The notes below the pieces were generated by a model that was not told the DNA's origin, made no database searches, and worked only from the letters and a program-made list of their open reading frames with translations. The position numbers and the translations under genes are program-made. Shown one piece after another: positions 27,902 to 38,200 of a stretch of 64,000 nucleotides of DNA. The stretch comes from Chlorobiaceae bacterium (GTDB lineage Bacteria; Bacteroidota; Ignavibacteria; UBA10030; SZUA-254), in assembly GCA_013824245.1 (NCBI GenBank), contig PNNN01000049.1:77202-141201 (forward strand). Reading direction: 5' to 3'. Numbering within the stretch: the stretch's first letter is position 1; every line of letters starts with the position of its first letter.

Positions 27902-30900
27902 ATGTCTGAATTTATTCATCTTCATAATCATTCCCACTTTAGTTTACTCGACGGTGCCGCGTCTGTTGACGGATTAATTCAAGCCGCGGTTGATAATAAG
28001 ATGCCCGCTGTGGCTCTTACAGACCATGGTGTTATGTTCGGGGCTATCGAGTTCTATAAAAAAGCTCAAAAGGCAGGGATCAAACCAATTCTTGGGTGCG
28101 AAATGTATATCGTAACCAAAGGATCCAGGTTCGATAAAGATATCAATGCAATCAAAACCAAACAGGGTCAAGGCAGGGGAATCTATTACCACGTAGTTCT
28201 GCTGATAAAAGATTATGAAGGATATAAAAACCTGATTCGTTTGTGTACGCTTGGTCATACAGAAGGATTTTATTACAAACCGCGAATCGATATTGAACTT
28301 CTCCAGAAATATTCAAAAGGTCTCATCGCGCTGTCAGCTTGCCCGAATGGAGTGGTAGCTCATCAGTTAGTTCAGGGTAATTATGAAGATGCGCGGGAAA
28401 CCACTTCTTTATTTGTTGATATATTCGGAAAAGATTTTTATCTCGAATTGCAGAGTCATGGACTTGAAAAAGAGAAACCGATTTTGGAAGGGATGCCGAA
28501 ACTTGCAAAAGAATTCAACATAAATCTTGTTGCGACAAACGATGTTCATTACATCAAACCGGAACATGCGCTCGCTCATAATGTATTGCTGATGATTCCC
28601 GACGCTTCACAGTCGAACACAACCGATTATCACCAATTACGCTACCAAACAGATCAGTTGTATTTCAAATCGGCAGAAGAAATGTCGCGCACTTTTAAAG
28701 ATTTCCCAACCGCGTTATCTTCAACGATCGAGATTGCCGAAAAAATTGAACAGTACCGTCTTGAACCGGAGAAGCCGAACATGCCCGAGTTTCCCGTTCC
28801 TCAAGATGCTGGTACGAAGAAACTTGATGAATATCTTAATCACCTTGCTCAACGCGGATTGGAACGCCGGTATAAAGAAATAACACCTGACATCAAACAA
28901 CGTTTCGAGCATGAACTTGCAGTTATCAATAAGATGGGTTATGCTGGTTACTTTCTTATTACGGCGGATTTTATAAATGCGGCCCGAGAAATGAGCGTGC
29001 TTGTTGGTCCCGGGCGGGGAAGTGCTGCCGGCAGTATTGTTTCATATTGTTTGGGTATCACAAATGTTGATCCGTTGAAGTACGATTTGCTTTTCGAACG
29101 ATTTCTCAATCCGGATCGTGTTAGTATGCCCGACATCGACATAGATTTTTCCGATAGCAAACGCGACCGCGTTATTGAATATGTGAAAAAGAAATATGGC
29201 GGAGAATCTGTATCTCAGATTATAACATTCGGGACACTTTCAACACGAGCAGTTCTGAAAGATGTTGGGCGAGTAATCGGCGTTCCGCTGAGTATAATCG
29301 AATCGATCACTAAACAAATTCCGGTAATCCAAGGGAAAGTAACTCCGCTTGCCGAAGCATTGGAAATCAATCCGGAGTTAAAGTGGATTAAAGAAAGTCC
29401 CGATGATAAAATTCGTGAGTTGATAGAAATATCGTTGGTTCTTGAAGGATTCAATCGTAATGCTTCAACACATGCCGCCGGAGTTGTTATTGCACCCGGA
29501 CCGTTAATCGAGTACGTACCGTTGTATAAAACTCCTCAAACCGAAATCATGACTCAATACAACATGATCGATCTTGAGAAAGCCGGATTACTCAAGATGG
29601 ATTTCTTGGGGCTTCGCACACTTACGGTTGTTGAGAACGCTTTGCAGCTTATCAAAGAGAATTATGGCGTTGAAATCGATCTGGATAGTATTCCAGAGAA
29701 TGATGCAGATACTTTCGCGTTATTTAGCAACGGACAAACGATTGGTGTTTTCCAGTTCGAATCATCGGGGATGCAGGAATGGCTGAGAAAATTAAAACCG
29801 ACGAGCATCAGCGATCTTGTAGCGATGAACGCGTTATATCGCCCAGGTCCGATGGAAATGATCGGCGATTTCATTCGGAGAAAGCAAGGCGCGAGAATAG
29901 ATTATTTGCATCAGTCGTTAGAACCGATCCTGAAAGAAACATACGGAATCATCGTTTATCAGGAACAGGTGATAAGGATAGCGAGTGAGATAGCCGGATT
30001 TACACTTGCAAAAGCCGACTTGATGCGCCGTGCGATGGGTAAAAAAGACAAAGATTTAATGGCGAGGCAAAAGAAAGAATTTATTGAAGGTGCGCTGAAA
30101 AAAGGATTTACGAAAAAAGTCGGTTCCGATATTTTCGATATGATTGAAAAATTTGCATCGTACGGTTTTAACAAATCGCACAGTGTAGCATACAGCGTTT
30201 TGGCATATCAAACCGCATACATCAAAGCGCATTATCGACCTGAGTTCATGGCGGCGAATATGTCGGCAGAGATTGGCGATACAGATTATGTTGTTCAATT
30301 GATTGAAGAATGCCGGCGAATGAAGCTCCCTGTGTTACCGCCCGATATAAATGAAAGCGGCGTTCAATTTATTGTAACTAAAGAGGGAATTCGCTTTGGG
30401 ATGAGCGCTATAAAAAATGTCGGCGTACATGCGGTAGAAAATATTATAAAGACCCGGAACGAACATGGACACTTTGAAAACATTTTCGATTTTTGCCGTC
30501 GAGTTGATTTGCGCTTGGTTAATAAAAAAACGCTCGAAGGTTTAATCCAAGCAGGTGCTTTCGATGGATTGCATAAAAATAGATCGCGTGTATTCGATGT
30601 AATTGAATCGGCAATCCAATATGGTCAGAATTATAAGGAGCAAGTTGCAAAAGGACAATCGTCTTTGTTCGAGGGGGGTGCGGTTGTTAAGAAGCAAGAA
30701 CAATATCCGTCTCTGCCAAAAATAAATGAATGGTCTGAGAGCGAAAAACTATCGCGCGAAAAATCGGTGCTGGGATTTTACGTATCTGGACATCCTTTAA
30801 GAAAATATGAGTCCGACATCCAAGCTTTCACAACGGCGCAATTCGGCACTGGCGCAACTGTGAAGCAGGGAGCCACTCTTCGTGTTGCCGGTATTATCTC

Positions 30901-31372
30901 GGCGTTAAAGAAGAAGGTAGATAAAAAAGGAAATATGATGGCTTTTCTTACCTTAGAAGATTTCAGCGGCAAAGGTGAATGTATTGTTTTTTCAGATGCG
31001 TACCGGACATATCAACATCTGTTAATTGAAGACGCCATGATCATGGCGATTGGAACAGGTGAGCAAAATGGTGAGACCCTCCGTATTTTCATCAAAGAAG
31101 TTATTCCGATAGAAAAAGTAAGAGAGAAATTTGCGAAGAGCGTAATAATTTCTATCCGCTTAGATGACACACCAGAGACTGCCATATCAAAATTAAAACA
31201 GTTAGTCGACAATCATAAAGGAAAATATCCATGCTTTTTTCATGTCATCAATTCTGACGGTGTAGATGCCAAACTGTATCAATCTACTACGGCAAGCGTT
31301 GACGTCTCCAACGAATTCATAGCGGCGGTTGAGCAATTATTAGGACCATCGAGTATAAGAATATCTCAATAG
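27902..31372 (+). CDS. dnaE: DNA polymerase III subunit alpha
   Basis: The 1156-residue replicative polymerase. The N-terminal PHP domain begins FIHLHNHSHFSLLDG and ALTDHGVMFG. The palm holds VGPGRGSAAGSIVSYCLG and the catalytic aspartates in MPDIDIDFSD. Further on are the fingers, AAGVVIAPGPL, LYRPGPMEMIGDFIRRK, KKDKDLMARQ, the HhH region FNKSHSVAYS and a C-terminal OB fold (LRVAGIISALKKKVDKKGN). The ATG at 27902 is preferred over the in-frame TTG at 27890, because the family N-terminus begins directly before FIHLHNH. Confidence 0.96.
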   Translation: MSEFIHLHNHSHFSLLDGAASVDGLIQAAVDNKMPAVALTDHGVMFGAIEFYKKAQKAGIKPILGCEMYIVTKGSRFDKDINAIKTKQGQGRGIYYHVVLLIKDYEGYKNLIRLCTLGHTEGFYYKPRIDIELLQKYSKGLIALSACPNGVVAHQLVQGNYEDARETTSLFVDIFGKDFYLELQSHGLEKEKPILEGMPKLAKEFNINLVATNDVHYIKPEHALAHNVLLMIPDASQSNTTDYHQLRYQTDQLYFKSAEEMSRTFKDFPTALSSTIEIAEKIEQYRLEPEKPNMPEFPVPQDAGTKKLDEYLNHLAQRGLERRYKEITPDIKQRFEHELAVINKMGYAGYFLITADFINAAREMSVLVGPGRGSAAGSIVSYCLGITNVDPLKYDLLFERFLNPDRVSMPDIDIDFSDSKRDRVIEYVKKKYGGESVSQIITFGTLSTRAVLKDVGRVIGVPLSIIESITKQIPVIQGKVTPLAEALEINPELKWIKESPDDKIRELIEISLVLEGFNRNASTHAAGVVIAPGPLIEYVPLYKTPQTEIMTQYNMIDLEKAGLLKMDFLGLRTLTVVENALQLIKENYGVEIDLDSIPENDADTFALFSNGQTIGVFQFESSGMQEWLRKLKPTSISDLVAMNALYRPGPMEMIGDFIRRKQGARIDYLHQSLEPILKETYGIIVYQEQVIRIASEIAGFTLAKADLMRRAMGKKDKDLMARQKKEFIEGALKKGFTKKVGSDIFDMIEKFASYGFNKSHSVAYSVLAYQTAYIKAHYRPEFMAANMSAEIGDTDYVVQLIEECRRMKLPVLPPDINESGVQFIVTKEGIRFGMSAIKNVGVHAVENIIKTRNEHGHFENIFDFCRRVDLRLVNKKTLEGLIQAGAFDGLHKNRSRVFDVIESAIQYGQNYKEQVAKGQSSLFEGGAVVKKQEQYPSLPKINEWSESEKLSREKSVLGFYVSGHPLRKYESDIQAFTTAQFGTGATVKQGATLRVAGIISALKKKVDKKGNMMAFLTLEDFSGKGECIVFSDAYRTYQHLLIEDAMIMAIGTGEQNGETLRIFIKEVIPIEKVREKFAKSVIISIRLDDTPETAISKLKQLVDNHKGKYPCFFHVINSDGVDAKLYQSTTASVDVSNEFIAAVEQLLGPSSIRISQ

Positions 31373-31375
31373 AAT

Positions 31376-31407
31376 TTTGTATATTGACACAGTTTATGAT
31401 AACTATT
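31376..31407 (+). promoter_or_regulatory. Promoter candidate for trxA
   Basis: TTTG (31376-31379), 20 nt, TAACTATT (31400-31407), 18 nt before the start codon. Confidence 0.5.
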
Positions 31408-31424
31408 TTTAAAGGGATTTTTAA

Positions 31425-31745
31425 ATGAAACCAATTGAAGTAAACGATGCGAATTTTCAAAAAGAAGTTATTGAAGCCGATAAGCCAGTTCTCGTAGATT
31501 TTTGGGCGGTGTGGTGCGGTCCCTGCAAAATGATAGCGCCCCACGTAGATGAACTTGCCAAGACCTATGAGGGACGTTTAAAAGTAGCGAAATTAGATGT
31601 TGATTCAAATCCTAAAACCGCTATGCAGTTTGGAATACGCAGTATTCCGACTTTATTAATTATCAAAGGTGGGCAAGTTGCCGAACAGATTATCGGCGCC
31701 GTATCGAAATCTCAGCTTATACAAAAGGTGGAATCCCATCTATAA
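31425..31745 (+). CDS. trxA: Thioredoxin
   Basis: A 106-residue cytosolic dithiol reductant. It has VLVDFWAVWCGPCKMIAP with the WCGPC redox site, DVDSNP, and the cis-proline in SIPTLLI. Length and motif spacing are classical. AAAGGGA precedes the ATG. It could serve the Bcp peroxidase and MsrA encoded earlier in the window, though the exported MsrA would need a periplasmic relay. Confidence 0.96.
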   Translation: MKPIEVNDANFQKEVIEADKPVLVDFWAVWCGPCKMIAPHVDELAKTYEGRLKVAKLDVDSNPKTAMQFGIRSIPTLLIIKGGQVAEQIIGAVSKSQLIQKVESHL

Positions 31746-31782
31746 TTTAATTTGTGTCAAATATTTTACATGAATCAATTTT

Positions 31783-31810
31783 AAGGGTTACATTCGCGTA
31801 ACCCTTTTTT
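31783..31810 (+). terminator. Intrinsic terminator of trxA
   Basis: Perfect 9-bp stem aagggttac/gtaaccctt with a 6-nt loop, followed by tttt. Confidence 0.88.
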
Positions 31811-32238
31811 AATATTCTTTCCGAAGCGATATCAAAGAATTTTCCTAATATCATGTTGGCAACCGAAATAACGGGTGATATTTTCTAATTTCGATGATAA
31901 TAATGAATTGATGCAAATTAGCAGCGATGAAATATTTATGGAAAATCTCCCATTATCAATAATTACTTTTTATTATTGTTGACAATAAGCGTATCTTTCC
32001 TTAAGTTTAATAAAAATATGCCGATAATCTATTGAATTGTATCGGAATATTTCAACACCAGAAAGAGAGCAAAAAGGGATAAGTGGCGGCTTTCTTTGAT
32101 GTTTTAATATGGTGCACGATTTGTATGTACTACTGACTGATTATTCGAGATTATGAACTGAACGAATGTTTTATCTATGTCATTATTAAATAACAACGAT
32201 TTTAATCCCATTAATTGTTTACGAACATGGGGGAACCA
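31811..32238 (+). other. Long leader or intergenic region before the giant adhesin gene
   Basis: No coding potential. The best promoter match is GTTG (31978-31981), 20 nt, TAAGTTTA (32002-32009), which would give a leader of about 230 nt. GGGGGA at 32229-32234 is a strong ribosome-binding site for the ATG at 32239. Confidence 0.4.
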
Positions 32239-35200
32239 ATGAAATATTTTACTCGTTACTGCACCATTTATTCTGTCCTCGTTGCACTTCTAGTTTTTTC
32301 GCATTTATCAATTGCAAATCAATATCGTAGTAAAGCTTCTGGGTTATGGGCTACGCCTGCTACCTGGTCTGTCTCGACCGATGGTGGTGCAACCTGGGCA
32401 GATGCATCTAACACACCAGGTACATTGGCATCTGATTCGGTACTGGTAAGAGATACACATACGATTGCGATTAACACAACAACGACGATTGCATATTTGA
32501 AAGTTGGTGAAGGCACAAGCGGAATACTTGAATACGATGGAATCGTTCGCACTCTGACTTTAACAGGTGATTTGGACATTTTAACAGGGTCAACATTTCG
32601 TGGTCCGAATACCGGAACTCTCACGAGCATTTTAATGTTGGGTGGGAATGTGTTTAACAATGGAACGTTCAACATGTACACCGGTTCAGGTCGGGTTACA
32701 GATGTAACTTTCAATAAAAATGGGAATCAAATATTCAGCGGTTCAGGGTCAACGATATTCAATAAAATAATCCTTAACATGGGGACGAGCAAATTGAATA
32801 CGCTCGATTTTCAATCTGTAATATCAATGAGTCAGGCATCGGGTTCTCCAACACTTACATTAACAAATGGTAGTTTTAAACTTTCAAGCGCTTCAACTAT
32901 TCGTCCTTTCGGTGGTACGAACTTCACTATCGGTTCAACTGCAGGTTATATTTTAAATCACGCATCTGCAGTTTCGCAGTGGGGAAGTAATTCGTCGTTA
33001 ATAGTGAGCGGTGACCTTATAATTAATAACGGTACGATGACCATAAGCAGTGCCGGCGGCGCTAATCGGTTGGATATTGGTGCAACCGGAAGATTTATAA
33101 TCGGTGCGGGGACACTAACTATAAACGGCAGGTTAGTATCGAATGTTGTAGGTGGAGTTGTAACAATTAACGGTGGAACAGTAGCGATAGCTCCTGGAGG
33201 GGCAGTTAACACCGCATCGAATTCTATATTTGAAATAGCAAATTCAACCTTCACAATGACAAACGGAACGGTTAGCGTCGCAAGCGGTAACGCTAATACA
33301 ACATTGCCCGATATAAATATAAATCTTTCTGGCACTCCTGTTACCGGCGGTTCTTTTTTAATTACATCAGGAACAGTTGTAGATACTATTTCAGTAAGCA
33401 GTAATGCTCCTCTTTACAACTTTCAGGTTCAAAACGGAACGGCTGCTGTGACTGCACAACTACGAAACAATACATTGCAGATTCAAAACAATTTTACCGT
33501 TACATCAGGTACGCTTGATGCGAACAGTCGTGATATTACGGTGGGAGGTAATTGGTCGAACGCCGGCACATTCATCTACACAGGAAACACAGTAACATTT
33601 AATGGCTCGGGTGTGCAATCAATTTCCAAAACGGGTGGAGAGATTTTTAATCATCTCTCGATGAATAAATCTGCCGGTAGTTTAACTTTAAATAATTCTA
33701 TAACTGTTAATGGCAACTTGACTCTTTCCAACGGAACGATTGCAGATGGCGGAAATATAATAACTGTTATAGGTAATGTAACAAACAGCGCGACTCATAC
33801 CGGCTCGGGGAAAATATTGCTAAGTGGGGGAGTTACATCTCACACTATCTCTGGCTCAGGTACATTCTCGAATCTTGAATTGAACGATGCCATAAACGCA
33901 TCACTTTCTGCAAGTCCCACAGTAGGTGGCTCTCTATTATTAACTGCAGGAACACTAACTGTAGGTGCTTCAAATTCATTACAGATGGCAAATGGAAGTT
34001 CAATCGTGCAAACATCCGGTTCTTTAGCATCGGGAACAAACGGCGGTACAATTTCATTTATGGGAGGGGGAACAATAACAGGAACATTGATTTTCAATAA
34101 TGTTACAATCGGTGGAGCCGTTAATTTTGGAACATCTTCCACGATTGGATTCGGCGGTGCATTAGTGATAAACAGCGGTGGTTCGGTTCTAACGAATCCA
34201 CCTACATTCAATTCCGGTTCAACCTTGAAATATTTTTCTGGCGGAACATATCAACGTGGTTTAGAATGGAGTTCAACGAGTAGTGCTGGGTATCCTGCAT
34301 CTGTAACGATAGGAAATAACACTACACTTGATCTCGGTTTTGGTGGTGCATCAACTCAAAGAAAAGTTGCAGAAAATATTCAAATAGATGGCGGGTCTAC
34401 TTTATCGATGGCAGTTACTCCAATGACAGCATCATTGGAGGTTTTAGGGAGTATTAACAACGATGGGACGCTAACCCTTTCAACTTCTTCGGGTGGTGAT
34501 TTGTTGTTATATGGTAATTTTGCATCAAACGGTACATTCTATCCAAGCGGTCGGTCTGTAAATTTCTTAGGTGGGAATATTCAACAATTATCTAAAAGCA
34601 TCGGTTCGTTTGATTTTGATTATATAATTTTGAATAAAAATAACGGCGTTGTGCTGTTAGATAACAATGTTACTATCTTAGCGCCTGCAGGTGGTAATTC
34701 AATACAGTATGACGGCACGAATGACGTAATAGATCTTAACGGAAAGACTTTAACATTATCCGGAACAATTGGCGGAATAAATACAACCGGCGGTTTGAAA
34801 GGAAGCGGTTCTTCAAATCTTGTCATTAATGGGACTGGAGCGTTAGGCACACTCCGATTTATAAGTGGCGGCGAAGTTTTAAATAATCTCACAGTAAATA
34901 GAACAAGCTCAGGAAGTGTATCGCTCGGTTCTGATCTTACCGTTAGCGGTGTTCCAACTTTTACGGATGGTTCTTTTGAAGTTGGCGCTCATACGTTCTC
35001 CCTGAATGGCTCAGCGATTGCAGGAGTGAATACAAATCTTACAACAACGTCATCGTCCAATCTAAATTTTGGTGGGACATCATCAGGTGTTGTTTTACCT
35101 GCAAGTGTTTCCAACATAAATAATCTTACGATTAATAATCCATTGAATGTAACTGCTGGCGGTAATCCAACAGTGCACGGAACGCTCACAGTTTCGAATG

Positions 35201-38200
35201 GCGATCTTGTTACCGAATCAAATACAATAACACTTGGAATGAACGCAACAATATCTGAAGCGGCTGATGCTACTGTGTTAGGCAATCTCACAACGACAAG
35301 AAATATTACAGCGACATCAGGGACTCAATATTTCGGCAACATCGGTTCTGATATAACTCTTAACGGGACAGCACTCGGATCAACAACTATTTTACGTAAA
35401 ACCGGAACCGCATCGACCGGAAACAGCCACAGTTCAATTCTTCGTTATTTTAATATTACGCCAACTAATAATTCTGGTTTAAATTCAACATTATCTTTTC
35501 ATTATGATGCAAGTGAGTTGAATAGCCAAGACCCATCTACATTGCGCTTGTTCAAATCAATAGATGACGGCGCAACTTGGACAAACAGAGGTGGAATTGT
35601 AAATACAACCGAGAAGACAATTACTTTAACCGGTGTTTCCGATTTTTCAAGATGGACTGCATCGAACGATTTAAATTCACTTGGTGAAACTCCCATTCCC
35701 ATCCTCACTTCAATTTCTCCCGATAATAAAGTTACAGGAGAATCGGGTTTCACATTGAATGTTACCGGAAATAATTTTGTAGATGGACAATCCGCGCTTC
35801 AGTTCGATGGAAGTAGTAGATCAACAACTTTTTTTAATGAATCCCAATTAACTGCGATAATACCGGCAACTGATTTAACGACGGCAGGAAATAAGAATAT
35901 AACTGTCTTCAATAATGGTGGTGGAGGTATTTCAAACTCTTTAACTTTTACGGTCAACAAAGCTTCAACAACAACAGCTCTTGCCAGTTCGATAAATCCT
36001 TCTGTTTATGGTCAAAGTGTAACATTAACTGCAACGGTGACAGTGAATTCACCAGGTTCCGGAACTCCAACCGGTTCGATCAGTTTTAAGGATGGGGTAG
36101 TAACGATAGGAAGCGGCGCGTTGAATGGATTGGGGCAGGCAACATTGTCAACTTCTACGCTCGATGTCGGCTCTCACTCGATTACTGCTGAATATGTCGG
36201 TGATTCAAACTACAACGGGAGTGTTTCATCGAGTACAATTCAGAATGTGAATAAAGCATCAACTACTACATCATTAACATCGTCTACAAATCCATCCGTG
36301 AGAGGCGAGAGTGTGTTATTAACGGCATCTGTTGTGGCTAACTCTCCCGGTACCGGAATACCAACAGGTATGATCACATTCAAGGATGGTGGTGTAATTG
36401 TTGATACAAAGACTGTTGACGTGTCTGGAGAAGCGATCTTGAATCTCAACACACTTTCTGTCGGATCTCATACGCTAACTGCTGAATACAGTGGTGATAC
36501 TCATTACGAAGTAAGCGCATCCGGTGATTTGACACAGACAGTGAATAAAGCCCAAACAGTAACAACATTAATTTCATCTCTTAATCCATCTGCTTTTGGC
36601 CAAAATATAAACTTTACGGCGACTGTAACGGTGAATTTGCCGGGAGTTGCAATGCCGACCGGTACAGTGGTTTTAAAAGAAGGGGGAACAACTTTAGGAT
36701 CAGGGAGTGTAGATGGAAGTGGGCAAGTTATTTTCGCCATCAGCTCATTAGTTGTAGGTTCTCATGATGTTCATGCAGAATATTCCGGCGATGCAAATTG
36801 CGAGAGCAGCAACTCCAGTGCGGTTACACAAGTGGTAGACAAAAAATCTACATCAAGCATTCTGACAATCAATATTAATCCGTCTGTATATTTGGATGAA
36901 ATTATTTTGAAAGACAGCGTCTACGGCTCGGTGCCGGATGGAGGAACGGTGCAGTTTAAAGATGGAGTTGTGAATCTTGGTTCACCAATTTCTATTGATG
37001 GAAATGGTGTTGCAACGCTTTCAATATCATCTTTGATTGCCGGGTCGCACAACTTGAGCGCTGAATACAGTGGTACAACTAATTACGATGGTTCGATTTC
37101 GAATACGGTCGTGCAAACAGTTCAAAAACGGTCAACGGTAAGTTATCTGACCTCTTCGCAAAATCCATCCTTATTCGGAGAATCGGTTACATTTAAAGAT
37201 AGCGTTGTAGGTTCAGTGCCGGATGGCGGAACGGTTCAATTCAAAGATGGTCCTTCCGACATCGGTTCACCGGTTCCAATTGATGCCAATGGTGTTGCTG
37301 TAATTTCAATCTCGAACTTGAGTGTGGGATCTCATTCAATCACCGGCAGCTACAGCGGTACAACTAATTACCTACCGAGTGTCTCAAATACCGTTAATCA
37401 AATCGTTGGTATAAAAACCACAACAAGTTATTTGAGTTCTTCTTTGAATCCTTCAGTATATGGAACGATGATAGTATTTAAGGATAGTGTCTATGGATCA
37501 GTTCCCGATGGTGGCACTGTTCAATTCAAAGATGGTGTTTCCAATCTTGGTGCACCTGTATCAATAGACGTGAATGGTGTGGCTGTCTATACAACGTCGG
37601 ATTTAAGTGCCGGTTCTCATTCAATTACCGCGGAGTACAGTGGAACATCTAATTATTCACCAAGCATATCGAACACAATAAATCAAGTCGTCAACAAAAA
37701 ATCAACAACAAGTGTGCTTGTCTCTTCTCTGAATCCGTCATCATATGGAGAAGCGATAACTCTAACTGATAGTGTGTATGGTTCTGTCCCCGACGGCGGA
37801 ACGGTGCAGTTCAAAGATAATGGAGTGAATGTTGGATCTCCGATTGCAATAAATGCGAATGGTGTTTCCATATTAACTATTAGTACTCTTTCAGCAGGGA
37901 ATCATAACATCACCGCGGAATACAGTGGCACAAGCAATTTTGAATTTTCCACATCAAACACAATCGTTCAGAGCGTGAATCAAACTATAACATACAACAT
38001 TCTCACATCGTCTTTGAATCCATCGTATTTCGGTGATGTTATAACTCTTCGCGATAGTATAGTAAATACTGAGCCGGGGCTTGGCACAGTTCAGTTCAAA
38101 GATAACGGCATCAATCTTGGTGCGCCAACTCCGCTTGGATTAAATTCAACTGTTGATTTAGTCATATCAAATTTTACTGTTGGTACACACACAATCACAG

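Noticed and set aside
32319..38000. Many antisense ORFs of 60-130 codons opposite the giant adhesin gene
   Set aside because: Their proline/valine-rich sequence is what reversed Thr/Gly/Ser codons produce; they lack start signals and mirror the sense repeats.
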